A DNA stretch of 37,273 nt from Oscillospiraceae bacterium (GTDB lineage Bacteria; Bacillota; Clostridia; Oscillospirales; Ruminococcaceae): contig JAFLUE010000006.1 of the NCBI GenBank assembly GCA_022508945.1, positions 1 to 37,273 on the forward strand. Direction: 5' to 3'. Under the pieces are notes generated by a model. That model ran no database searches, was not told where the DNA came from, and saw only the letters and a program-made list of their open reading frames with translations. How positions within the stretch are numbered: position 1 is the stretch's first letter; each line of letters opens with the position of its first letter. The position numbers and the translations under genes are program-made. Shown here in pieces: positions 26,459 to 35,169 of the stretch.

Positions 26459-26516
26459 GTTTCTTATGGCGGCAAGCATTTGCGATACAAAAACGCTTCA
26501 AGCAATAACCGATGTA

Positions 26517-26600
26517 TCAGGTCTGTTCGTTTTTTATTCCGAACATCAGCCTTAACAGACCGGTAAACACTTTCGGACTCTTCACAACAACAACCTTCAT
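26517..26600 (-). CDS. spoVM: stage V sporulation protein SpoVM (27 aa), absent from the ORF track
   Basis: Manual translation MKVVVVKSPKVFTGLLRLMFGIKNEQT*; shares M1 K2 K7 P9 K10 G14 R17 M19 G21 with B. subtilis SpoVM MKFYTIKLPKFLGGIVRAMLGSFRKD (recalled from knowledge). RBS GAGAGGAG about 7 nt upstream. Confidence 0.88.
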   Translation of the reverse strand: MKVVVVKSPKVFTGLLRLMFGIKNEQT

Positions 26601-26624
26601 AAAATCGCTCCTCTCACAGCATTA

Positions 26625-26798
26625 TCACAGCTTCAGCAAAAAAATTCCCAAAACAATAAGCAGTATTGCGATAATAAACAGCATAACCTTGAACGAAAAC
26701 AGCGAAATACACAGAATTGCTCCGACAAATGCCGCCACCGCAAGAATTGCCGCTGTTTTTACACCGTTTTTACGTTTTCGCTTTTTCGGACAGCGCAT
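26625..26798 (-). CDS. small cationic membrane protein of unknown function upstream of spoVM
   Basis: 57 aa MRCPKKRKRKNGVKTAAILAVAAFVGAILCISLFSFKVMLFIIAILLIVLGIFLLKL; RBS GAGGTG before ATG 26798. Confidence 0.65.
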   Translation of the reverse strand: MRCPKKRKRKNGVKTAAILAVAAFVGAILCISLFSFKVMLFIIAILLIVLGIFLLKL

Positions 26799-26885
26799 AC
26801 CGTTCACCTCGCTTTCATTTCATAATATTCCGAAAAACATTTTTTGTTACTGCTTTGCTTTGCAGCGCAGCAGCCGTTGATATCA

Positions 26886-26917
26886 ATTTTCAAAAAAATA
26901 TTCATTTTTTTGAAAAT
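26886..26917. terminator. perfect AT-rich hairpin, possible terminator
   Basis: ATTTTCAAAAAAAT-ATTC-ATTTTTTTGAAAAT, 14-bp perfect stem. Confidence 0.4.
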
Positions 26918-26931
26918 GATTGAAAAAATAC

Positions 26932-26960
26932 TTGTTTATTAAAGTTAAATGTGGTATAAT
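26932..26960 (+). promoter_or_regulatory. sigma-A-like promoter TTGTTT-N17-TATAAT at the start of the palindrome array
   Basis: TTGTTT attaaagttaaatgtgg TATAAT; the -10 box is the first base-paired segment of the array. Confidence 0.55.
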
Positions 26961-27276
26961 AAAAGCATAAATGCTTTTATTATACTGATTCAATGCCCTC
27001 GCGCATAAGCAAACCTTCGGTTTGCTCCGCGCGTATCGGGCGATTATACCATAACCTGCGGTTATGGTATAATAAAAGCATAAATGCTTTTATTATACTG
27101 ATTCAATGCCCTCGCGCATACGCAAACCTTCGGTTTGCTCCGCGCGTATCGGGCAATTATACCATAAATTCTTGCGAATTTATGGTATAATAAACGCATA
27201 GCGTTTATTATGATCTTAATGCCCTCGCACATACGCAATTTTCAAAAATTTGCTGCCTGCGATTCGGGCAATTTTA
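26951..27276. repeat. Family F tandem array: three ~113-118 bp multi-hairpin units
   Basis: TATAAT at 26955, 27068, 27186; units share TATAATAAAAGCAT-AA-ATGCTTTTATTATA, ATGCCCTCGCGCATA.GCAAACCTTCGGTTTGCTCCGCGCGTATCGGGC and ATTATACCATAA; third unit divergent but its AT-rich hairpin stems are preserved. Confidence 0.9.
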
Positions 27277-27317
27277 CATTTGGAGTTTTATTTAATCGGT
27301 CAATTCGGAGGAAATTT

Positions 27318-27689
27318 ATGGGAAAAAACACAAAGAACACAGCCGGAAGCATAAAGGTTTCGGAAAATGTGATAGTAAAGATCGCTAAGACTGCGGCTTT
27401 GGAGATCGACGGCGTAAGCTTTATACAGGCTGAGAGCGACGATGCAATATCAAAGCTTAAGCGAAGCATTCCTGTAAGGGCAAAGACCTTCGGCGAAACG
27501 GCGGCTATAAAGCTTGAAATTTTTATTGATGAGGGTGTTAACGCTGTAAAGGCCGCTGAAAACGTTCAAAAGAGCGTTAAATCCGCTGTACAGAACATGA
27601 CGGGCTTTACGGTCACAAAGGTTGACGTGAAGATCGCGGGCGTAAGCTTTAAGGAAGAAGAAAACGGCGCTGAGGTGAAAAATGGATAA
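27318..27689 (+). CDS. Asp23/Gls24 family envelope stress protein (YqhY-like)
   Basis: GSIKVSENVIVKIAKTAALEIDGVSF...NVQKSVKSAVQNMTGFTVTKVDVKIAGVSF; RBS CGGAGGAAATTT; directly upstream of nusB. Confidence 0.92.
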   Translation: MGKNTKNTAGSIKVSENVIVKIAKTAALEIDGVSFIQAESDDAISKLKRSIPVRAKTFGETAAIKLEIFIDEGVNAVKAAENVQKSVKSAVQNMTGFTVTKVDVKIAGVSFKEEENGAEVKNG

Positions 27690-28095
27690 GCTTAAAAGAA
27701 GCGACGTTCGCGAAGGCGCGTTTTTGATCTTGTATCAGACGCTGTTCGGGACTACACCAGAGGAAGTTGACGAGCTTAATGCGGAGGCGTTTGACCTCGC
27801 CAAAAACGAGCAGACGGACGAGCTTGTGCGCGGCGTATTGGAACATGACGAGGAGCTTTTGCAGATCATTTCAAAATACTCGAAAACACGTTCTGTTTCG
27901 AGAATAGCGAGGGTAAACATCGTTATACTTAAAATCGCGGTTTATGAGATGAAATATTGTGAAAGAGTTCCCAATGCCGCGGCGATAAACGAAGCAATAG
28001 AGCTTGCGAAAAAATATTCTCTTAAATCCGACAGTTCTTTTATAAACGGTATCTTAAATTCGTACATGCGGGAATCAGAGGAAAAAAATGCATAA
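27682..28095 (+). CDS. nusB: transcription antitermination factor NusB
   Basis: KRSDVREGAFLILYQTLF...SRIARVNIVILKIAVYEMKYCERVPNAAAINEAIELAKKYS...FINGILNSY. Confidence 0.95.
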   Translation: MDKLKRSDVREGAFLILYQTLFGTTPEEVDELNAEAFDLAKNEQTDELVRGVLEHDEELLQIISKYSKTRSVSRIARVNIVILKIAVYEMKYCERVPNAAAINEAIELAKKYSLKSDSSFINGILNSYMRESEEKNA

Positions 28096-29284
28096 TAATA
28101 AGACGCTTGTTGTTACTCCGTCAAACGTAAACGGTCTGATAACGCGGCTTTTGAAGCAGGACGCAAGGCTTATGAACCTCTCTGTTCGGGGGGAGATAAC
28201 AAACCTCAAAATTTCCTCGGCGGGACACTGTTTTTTTAGCCTTTCGGACGGCGTTTCAAAGCTTAGCGCGGCGGTTTGGCGAAACAATTTCGAGCGCCTT
28301 AAAATTACGCTCGAGGACGGTCTGGGAGTGATATGCCGCGGAAGTATCTCTACCTACGAAAGCGCGGGAACATATAATCTTGTTTGCAGCGACATTGAGA
28401 TCGAGGGCGAGGGAGAACAGTCGAAGGCGCTGGACGAGCTTGTGAAAAAGCTGAAGGCGGAGGGTGTTTTTGACCGCAAAAGACCGCTTCCCGAATTTCC
28501 GAAGACGATTGCGGTAGTGACTTCGCCGACGGGCGCGGTAGTACACGATATCGAAAAAACGCTCGGAAATCGCTTTCCGTGTGTGAAAATGCTGGTCATT
28601 CCCGCTGTTGTGCAGGGGGAGAGCGCTCCCGATTCGATAGCTTACGGAATAGAATACGCGCAGAAGACCGACGCCGACGTTATTATTTTCGGACGCGGCG
28701 GCGGAGCCTCCGAAGACCTCAGCGCATTCAATACGGAAAAGGTCGCGAGAGCGGTTTTCGCGAGCAGGATACCGACAATAAGCGCGGTCGGTCATGATAT
28801 TGACATAACGATAGCCGATCTTGCCGCGGACAGGACGGCGGCTACTCCGACGGCAGCGGCGGTCGCGGCGGTCCCCGATAAGGAGGAGCTTCATCGAAAG
28901 CTGGACATGGTCAGAGCCGCGCTCTCAGACAGAATGAACGCGAAAATCACGCGGATGCGCGGCGAACTGGATACAGTTAAAGCGCGCGCGGACGAGCTTT
29001 TGACGCGATGTTATAAAACAAAGGAGAATGAGCTTTGTAATTCGGCGCAAAGCATAAAGCGCCTTATGGAGAGAAAGCTTGAAATATACACAGCCGAGCT
29101 TGAAAAAAATCGTGAGCTTATATCGGCGCTTAACCCGCTTTCAACGCTAAAGCGCGGTTATTCGATAGTAAGGCTCGGGGAAAAAACGATAACCGGCGCC
29201 GATGGGCTAAGCGTGGGAGATAATGTGGAGATCCGCTTTGGAAACGGCAGCGCGGCGGCTGTAATAAAAGAAATAAGGAAGTAA
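28088..29284 (+). CDS. xseA: exodeoxyribonuclease VII large subunit
   Basis: LSVRGEITNLKISSAGHCFFSLSD; VVTSPTGAVVHDIEKTLGNRFP; IIFGRGGGASEDLSAFN; SAVGHDIDITIADLAADRTAATPTAAA. Confidence 0.97.
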   Translation: MHNNKTLVVTPSNVNGLITRLLKQDARLMNLSVRGEITNLKISSAGHCFFSLSDGVSKLSAAVWRNNFERLKITLEDGLGVICRGSISTYESAGTYNLVCSDIEIEGEGEQSKALDELVKKLKAEGVFDRKRPLPEFPKTIAVVTSPTGAVVHDIEKTLGNRFPCVKMLVIPAVVQGESAPDSIAYGIEYAQKTDADVIIFGRGGGASEDLSAFNTEKVARAVFASRIPTISAVGHDIDITIADLAADRTAATPTAAAVAAVPDKEELHRKLDMVRAALSDRMNAKITRMRGELDTVKARADELLTRCYKTKENELCNSAQSIKRLMERKLEIYTAELEKNRELISALNPLSTLKRGYSIVRLGEKTITGADGLSVGDNVEIRFGNGSAAAVIKEIRK

Positions 29285-29286
29285 AA

Positions 29287-29481
29287 ATGGATTTTGATTT
29301 TGAAGTGGCTATGGGCAGACTTGCGGAAATTTCCTCGCTTATGGCTAAAAATGAAATATCGCTCGACGAGAGCCTGAAGCTTTATAACGAAGCCGCGGGG
29401 CTTGTGGGTAAATGCGAAAAGTATCTTGACGAAGCAAAGCTTGTGGTTGAACAGGCGGAAATGAAGGAAGATCGGAAATGA
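29287..29481 (+). CDS. xseB: exodeoxyribonuclease VII small subunit
   Basis: 64 aa; FEVAMGRLAEISSLMAKNEISLDESLKLYNEAAGLVGKCEKYLDEAKLVVE. Confidence 0.93.
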   Translation: MDFDFEVAMGRLAEISSLMAKNEISLDESLKLYNEAAGLVGKCEKYLDEAKLVVEQAEMKEDRK

Positions 29482-30383
29482 ACTCGATGAATGAAAATAA
29501 TGTAAAAGAACAGCTTAAAGAATACGCGGAGATGACCGAAGAAGCGCTCGAAAAATACATTCCGAGCGCGAAATGTCTTCAAAGCTCCGTAATAGATGCG
29601 GCGCGCTACAGCTTGTCCGCGGGCGGAAAACGAATAAGACCCGCGCTTGTTATGGAGTTTTGCAGGGTTTGCGGCGGAGAGCCGGAGACTGCTTTGCCGA
29701 TTGCGTGTGCAATAGAGATGATGCATACTTTTTCGCTGATACATGACGATCTGCCGTGTATGGACAACGACGACCTGCGCCGCGGGAAGCCCTCCTGCCA
29801 TAAGGCTTTTGGAGAGGCAACGGCGCTTCTCGCGGGAGACGCGCTCGCTATAATGCCGTTTGAGATAATAGCAAGGGCAGGGCTTAAGAAAACGATATCC
29901 GAAAACGCCGCGCTTAAAATTTCCGTAATGCTGGGCGAGCTTGCGGGCTTCGGCGGAATGATAGGCGGACAGATGATCGATCTCGAAAATGAACATAAAC
30001 AGCCGCCCGTGGCTGAGATACTCGAAATGTACAGAATGAAAACAGGCGCGCTGCTCGAATTTTGCTGTAGAGCGGGCTGCGTCGCGGCAGACGCGGGCGC
30101 AAAGGAACAGCTTGCGGCGGGAAGCTTCGGACAGCGCTTGGGGCTTGCTTTTCAGATAACCGACGATATTCTCGATTTGACCGCCGATGAAAAAACGCTC
30201 GGAAAGCCGATAGGAAGCGACCTCGCAAACGGGAAATACACATACGCGGCGGCGGTCGGCCTCGGAAAGGCAAGGGAGCGCGTAAAAACCCTGACGGATC
30301 AGGCAAAGGAGTTTTTGTCGGAGTTTAAGGACCCCGAATTTTTGTCGGGGCTTGCGGATATGCTTGCGGGAAGAAGCAATTAA
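29478..30383 (+). CDS. ispA: polyprenyl synthetase (farnesyl/geranyl diphosphate synthase)
   Basis: DD-rich motifs DDLPCMDNDDLRRGKP and FQITDDILD; overlaps xseB by 4 bp. Confidence 0.94.
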   Translation: MNSMNENNVKEQLKEYAEMTEEALEKYIPSAKCLQSSVIDAARYSLSAGGKRIRPALVMEFCRVCGGEPETALPIACAIEMMHTFSLIHDDLPCMDNDDLRRGKPSCHKAFGEATALLAGDALAIMPFEIIARAGLKKTISENAALKISVMLGELAGFGGMIGGQMIDLENEHKQPPVAEILEMYRMKTGALLEFCCRAGCVAADAGAKEQLAAGSFGQRLGLAFQITDDILDLTADEKTLGKPIGSDLANGKYTYAAAVGLGKARERVKTLTDQAKEFLSEFKDPEFLSGLADMLAGRSN

Positions 30384-30444
30384 CAGAGAATGATATACAT
30401 TTGATGGTTGGGCGAAAAGGATATGTTAGGGGGAGGAAAAGGAA

Positions 30445-30942
30445 ATGATGAAATTTATAATGTATAACCCCATTATTTCCGTGGGACTTATTTCTTGGCT
30501 TACGGCACAGATACTTAAAACTATACATTATTCCATAAAGTTTAAATCGTTTAACCCCGAGCGTCTCACCGGTGCGGGAGGAATGCCCTCGTCACATTCG
30601 TCGCTGGTAGTTTCGGTCATGATCTACACGCTCAGATTAAAGGGCTTTAGCAGCTCGGAATTCGCGTTTGCGGTATTGATCGCGGGTATTGTTATATATG
30701 ATGCTATGAGCGTTCGCTATAACGCGGGACTTCACGCGAAGGAGCTTAATAAGCTCAGGAGGATAGTAGACGAGCTTGATGATGAGATAACCGCGCTCAG
30801 CGGAAGCGATGATGACTCGGATATTGACGAGATCGTAAATCAGAAGGATCTGAAGGAGTTTTTGGGGCATACGCCGATCGAGGTCCTTGCGGGTTCGCTT
30901 TTGGGAATACTTATAGCTATGGCGTTTCCGGTTCCCGTGTAA
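30445..30942 (+). CDS. divergent PAP2 family protein (YuiD-like, DUF212)
   Basis: 165 aa; AQILKTIHYSIKFKSFNPERLTGAGGMPSSHSSLVVS...YDAMSVRYNAGLHAKELN...EFLGHTPIEVLAGSLLGI. Confidence 0.9.
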   Translation: MMKFIMYNPIISVGLISWLTAQILKTIHYSIKFKSFNPERLTGAGGMPSSHSSLVVSVMIYTLRLKGFSSSEFAFAVLIAGIVIYDAMSVRYNAGLHAKELNKLRRIVDELDDEITALSGSDDDSDIDEIVNQKDLKEFLGHTPIEVLAGSLLGILIAMAFPVPV

Positions 30943-31109
30943 AGGCATAGCAGTATAACAGACCTGCTCGGAAACCGCGGGACGCCGTATAACTTTGCAG
31001 TTTTGCTGTCAGTCATCCTGACGGAAAAGGTGGGGACAGACGGTGTTTCGGAGGTTTTCGAGGGGGATGATATCTGCATACATATTGCTAAAGCATTCAG
31101 GAGGACAAT

Positions 31110-32963
31110 GTGTTTTTATCAGACGACATAAATCATGACAAGCTCTCAGCAATGACTGTTCCTCAGCTTAAACAGCTCTGTAAGGAGCTTCGCGGCTGTA
31201 TCCTTCATACAACGATAAAAAACGGCGGACATCTTTCGTCAAACTTAGGCGTGGTTGAGCTGACTGTTGCGCTGCACAGTGTATTTGACGTAAACGGGGG
31301 AGATAAGATACTCTGGGACGTCGGACACCAGTCCTACGCTCACAAGCTCCTTACGGGAAGATATTCGCGCTTTGATACACTCAGACGAAAGGGCGGCGTT
31401 TCGGGCTTTCAAAGACCAGAGGAAAGCAGTGCGGACGCGTTTGTTTCGGGACACAGCAGCACATCTGTGTCCGCCGCTTACGGAATATCCGAGGCAATGC
31501 GGCTTCGCGGGGAAAACGGCGCAGTCGCGGCGGTAGTGGGGGACGGCGCGCTTACAGGCGGAATGGTTTATGAGGCGCTCAACAACGCGGGAAAAACCGC
31601 GTCAAATCTTACGCTTGTGCTTAATGACAACGCCATGTCGATAAGCAAAAACAAAGGCGCGCTCGCGCGGTATCTCGCGCATATCCGTTCAACAAAAAAG
31701 TACTACCGCGCAAAGGAAAACGTTAAAACCGCTCTTTCGGCGGTCCCGCTTCTGGGAAAGCCGCTCGAGGAGTTCATTACCGACGCGAAGCGGCTTTTGA
31801 AGCAGACGCTGTATAACAGCAGCAATATGTTTGAAAACCTCGGTTTTACCTACATCGGTCCTGTAAACGGGCATAATCTCGAGGATCTTATCGAGGCGCT
31901 TTCCGTCGCGAAATATGTAAACCGACCCTGTATCGTACACGTTTTCACGCAAAAGGGAAAGGGCTTTAAGCCCGCCGAGGAAAACCCGGGGAAATACCAC
32001 GCAATCAGCAAGGGCGGCGCGGCGGTCGAATACAACTCCGACGAGCTTTTCGCGCCGAGGACATATTCCGAAGCGTTCGGACAGGAGCTTGTGAGGATAG
32101 GGAAAAAAGACAAGCGCGTCTGCGCGATAACCGCGGCTATGAAATACGCTGTCGGGCTTAACTACTTCAAGGATTTTTTCCCCGCGAGGTTTTACGACGC
32201 GGGAATTGCCGAACAGCACAGCGTGACGTTTGCGGCGGGACTTTCCGCGGGGGGGATGCTTCCTGTTTTCGCGGTTTACTCAACATTTTTACAGCGCGGC
32301 TTTGACCAGATAATACACGACTGTGCGATTGAAAATACGCATATTACGCTTGCTGTTGACAGGGCGGGATTTGTCGGAGAGGACGGCGAAACACATCAGG
32401 GAATCTTTGACGTGCCGATGCTGAGGTCGATCCCGAACACAACGATCTTTTCGCCGGCGTCCTTTGATGAGCTTCGCATATGTCTTGATCGCGCAATATA
32501 TGATACCGAGGGGATCGCGGCGGTTCGCTATCCGAAAGGAAGCGAGTTTTCGGAAATTCCCGAGCGGTTCAAGGGGTCTTTGGCGCCCGTTTGCGATTTT
32601 TATTATTCGGGAAAAAACAGTGCGGTGCTTGCTGTTACATACGGCAGGGCTTCGCTTAACTGTGCGGAGGCGTGTGAAAAATCGGGCGCGGATCTTCTGC
32701 GGCTCGTAAAGATAAATCCGCTGCCTGATGAAATTGTTGGTATCGCCAAGAAATATGACAGGGTAGTTTTTTTTGAAGAAGGCTCTAAAAACGGCGGAGT
32801 CGGAGAAAACCTCGCTGTGGAGCTTATGGGAGCGGAATGCAATACAAGTGTCGAGATCGTCGCGGTAAACGGCGGTTTTGTTCCCGCGGCTACGGTCGAG
32901 GAGCAGTTTGAGATGTACGGGCTTTCGGTCGGAAAGATGACCGAAAGACTGAACAAAAAGTAA
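31110..32963 (+). CDS. dxs: 1-deoxy-D-xylulose-5-phosphate synthase
   Basis: 617 aa; ILWDVGHQSYAHKLLTGR, GDGALTGGMVYEALNNAG, AGIAEQHSVTFAAGLSAGG, DRAGFVGEDGETHQGIFD. GTG start after GGAGGACAAT. Confidence 0.97.
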   Translation: MFLSDDINHDKLSAMTVPQLKQLCKELRGCILHTTIKNGGHLSSNLGVVELTVALHSVFDVNGGDKILWDVGHQSYAHKLLTGRYSRFDTLRRKGGVSGFQRPEESSADAFVSGHSSTSVSAAYGISEAMRLRGENGAVAAVVGDGALTGGMVYEALNNAGKTASNLTLVLNDNAMSISKNKGALARYLAHIRSTKKYYRAKENVKTALSAVPLLGKPLEEFITDAKRLLKQTLYNSSNMFENLGFTYIGPVNGHNLEDLIEALSVAKYVNRPCIVHVFTQKGKGFKPAEENPGKYHAISKGGAAVEYNSDELFAPRTYSEAFGQELVRIGKKDKRVCAITAAMKYAVGLNYFKDFFPARFYDAGIAEQHSVTFAAGLSAGGMLPVFAVYSTFLQRGFDQIIHDCAIENTHITLAVDRAGFVGEDGETHQGIFDVPMLRSIPNTTIFSPASFDELRICLDRAIYDTEGIAAVRYPKGSEFSEIPERFKGSLAPVCDFYYSGKNSAVLAVTYGRASLNCAEACEKSGADLLRLVKINPLPDEIVGIAKKYDRVVFFEEGSKNGGVGENLAVELMGAECNTSVEIVAVNGGFVPAATVEEQFEMYGLSVGKMTERLNKK

Positions 32964-33010
32964 GGTTGGCTCAGATCTTTAGAAAAAAGCTTGAAACAAA
33001 GGATAACGAT

Positions 33011-33739
33011 ATGCGGCTTGACGTATATTTGGCGGAAAACAATTTATGCAACAGCCGAACCGCCGCCGCGCGGCTTATAGAGGCGGGCGGGGTTTCGGTA
33101 AACGGAAAACCGGCTCGAAAGCCTTCTCTTTCCGTAAGCGAGGACGACGATATTTCCGTTTTTGAAGAAATGCAGCTTAAATATGTCGGGCGCGGAGGTT
33201 TGAAGCTTGAGTATGCGATCGAGGCGTTCGAACTTGATCTAAGCGGAAAGACCTGTGTTGACGTCGGAGCGTCTACGGGCGGTTTTACGGACTGTATGCT
33301 CCAAAATGGCGCGGCAGAGGTATACGCCATTGACGTAGGAACAGACCAGCTCGCCGAAAAGCTCAGGAATGACGCGCGTGTTATCTCCCATGAGCAGACG
33401 GACATTCGCGGTTTTACGCTTGAAAAAAACGCGGATTTTATCGGCGCGGATACGTCGTTTATCTCACAAAAGCTTATTTTGCCGCACATTTTTCGGTTGC
33501 TGAAAAATGGCGGAGAGGCTGTTGTATTGATAAAACCGCAGTTTGAGGTCGGAAGGAAAAGCCTGCTTACGAAAAAAGGCGTGGTTCGCGATGAAAAGCT
33601 GAGGCTGAAAATTGTCGAGGAGATCAAAGTTTTTGCGGAGCAGTGCGGGTTCGGCTATATCGGCTGTGAAGCCTCACCAATAACCGGCGGGGACGGAAAT
33701 GTTGAATATCTTTTAGCTCTAAGAAAGGACAGCGTATGA
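33011..33739 (+). CDS. tlyA: TlyA family rRNA (cytidine-2'-O)-methyltransferase
   Basis: S4 domain MRLDVYLAENNLCNSRTAAARLIEAGGVSVNGKPARKP plus FtsJ-like VDVGASTGGFTDCMLQNGA; a TTG start at 32966 is also possible. Confidence 0.92.
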   Translation: MRLDVYLAENNLCNSRTAAARLIEAGGVSVNGKPARKPSLSVSEDDDISVFEEMQLKYVGRGGLKLEYAIEAFELDLSGKTCVDVGASTGGFTDCMLQNGAAEVYAIDVGTDQLAEKLRNDARVISHEQTDIRGFTLEKNADFIGADTSFISQKLILPHIFRLLKNGGEAVVLIKPQFEVGRKSLLTKKGVVRDEKLRLKIVEEIKVFAEQCGFGYIGCEASPITGGDGNVEYLLALRKDSV

Positions 33740-34584
33740 AGGTTTTAATTGTTTTCAATCAGGGAAAAACAGGTGCTGCGACACAGTCGCACAAGATCGC
33801 GCAGTTTCTGATAGCCGAGGGAATGACTCCCTGCATTTTCGGAGAGAACACTCAGTTTGTGGAAAAAGTCGGCGCACAAGTTGTTGAGTCGCCAGAGGGC
33901 TGCGATTATATGATAACGGTCGGCGGCGACGGAACGATCCTGCGCTGGGGAAAGGTCGCGGCGGAGTATGGAATACCGCTTCTCGGAGTAAATTTCGGAA
34001 GACTCGGATTTATGGCAACGGTCGAGTCGGAGGATATATGGAAGATACCCGACATATTGAACGCAAAGCTTCCGGTAACGCCGCGAATGATGCTTGACTG
34101 TAAGCTTATCCGCGACGGAGAGGTCATTTTTTCGGAGAAGGTCTTAAACGACGTCACTATTTCACGAAGCAGCCGTTCGAGGCTTCCCGAATATGTGATA
34201 AACTGCGGCGAGAGCGAGGTTACGCGCGTAAGAGCGGACGGAGTTATTTTAAGCACTCCCACAGGCTCTACGGCATATTCTCTTTCGGCGGGAGGACCGA
34301 TAATCTCTCCCGATATGGAGTGTATTGAGTTTACGGCGCTTTGCCCGCATACTCTCTTTAACCGCACGATGATCTTCTCGGCAAAGAGAAAGGTGACCGC
34401 GCGCGTATGCCACTACGGTGACAGTACCGCGACTATCTCCGCCGACGGCGGCACGGCAGTTCCGTTTCTCGAGGGCGACGTGTTACAGCTTACAAAAGCG
34501 GATAAGGATCTGCTGCTGATAGAAACGGGTGAAGGCTTCTACGGAGTAATTCACAACAAGCTGCTTACGCCGATAAAGGATTGA
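33736..34584 (+). CDS. nadK: NAD kinase
   Basis: MITVGGDGTILRWGKVAAEYGIPLLGVNFGRLGFMA; DGVILSTPTGSTAYSLSAGGPI; overlaps tlyA by 4 bp. Confidence 0.96.
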   Translation: MKVLIVFNQGKTGAATQSHKIAQFLIAEGMTPCIFGENTQFVEKVGAQVVESPEGCDYMITVGGDGTILRWGKVAAEYGIPLLGVNFGRLGFMATVESEDIWKIPDILNAKLPVTPRMMLDCKLIRDGEVIFSEKVLNDVTISRSSRSRLPEYVINCGESEVTRVRADGVILSTPTGSTAYSLSAGGPIISPDMECIEFTALCPHTLFNRTMIFSAKRKVTARVCHYGDSTATISADGGTAVPFLEGDVLQLTKADKDLLLIETGEGFYGVIHNKLLTPIKD

Positions 34585-34604
34585 ATACAAAATAGGGAGT
34601 TAAT

Positions 34605-35051
34605 ATGAAAAAGAAAGCACGCCAGCTTCTGATAATGGAGATCATTTCGCAAAACGAGGTTGAAACGCAGAATCAGCTTATGCAGCTTCTGCGGGAGCGC
34701 GGCGTGGAGACTGCCCAAGCGACATTATCGCGGGATATCGCGGAGCTGCGTATCGAAAAATGCCTGTCGGAAAGCGGAGTATCGCGCTATTTTTCGGGGA
34801 TATCACAGGACGAGCTTACTTACAGCGAGATCTTCGCCCAGTCGGTGTTATCGGTGGATTATGCGGCGAATATTGTCGTTATGAAATGTCACGCGGGAAT
34901 GGCAAACGCGGCGTGTAAGGTCGTTGACGAGCGGAGGATCGGCTCGGTCATGGGGACTATCGCGGGCGATGACACGGTATTTATCCTGACCAGGACCGAA
35001 AATCACGCGAAGGCGCTGTCGGTCCAGCTTGCGAGAATGATGAAAAAATAG
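34605..35051 (+). CDS. argR: arginine repressor ArgR
   Basis: KKKARQLLIMEIISQNEVETQNQLMQLLRERGVETAQATLSRDIAELRIEK; GTIAGDDTVFILTRTE. Confidence 0.95.
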   Translation: MKKKARQLLIMEIISQNEVETQNQLMQLLRERGVETAQATLSRDIAELRIEKCLSESGVSRYFSGISQDELTYSEIFAQSVLSVDYAANIVVMKCHAGMANAACKVVDERRIGSVMGTIAGDDTVFILTRTENHAKALSVQLARMMKK

Positions 35052-35069
35052 TTTGCGGCGGCTGTAAAA

Positions 35070-35095
35070 AAAATCCTTGAAAGGGAGTCTGAGGG
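35070..35095. repeat. Family D partial copy (hairpin missing)
   Basis: AAAATCCTTGAAAGGGAGTCTGAGGG resembles the AAAAGTCTTTGAAAGGGG(T/A)GTT.GGGG head of family D. Confidence 0.45.
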
Positions 35096-35169
35096 CGCAA
35101 TATAAATTCCGATTGATCGCAGATACGTTTTAATTTGTGCTGTTATAGAATTTGGCGGAGTAATGGATA

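Noticed and set aside
26993-27190. 65-aa plus-strand ORF in the palindrome array
   Set aside because: Frame through palindromic repeat units; no RBS and no protein-like features.
26951-27276. CRISPR array interpretation of the tandem repeats
   Set aside because: Units of ~113-118 bp are repeated throughout with no unique 25-40 bp spacers, and no cas genes are present.
31689-32219. 176-aa minus-strand ORF opposite dxs
   Set aside because: Antisense to strong dxs motifs; no independent support.
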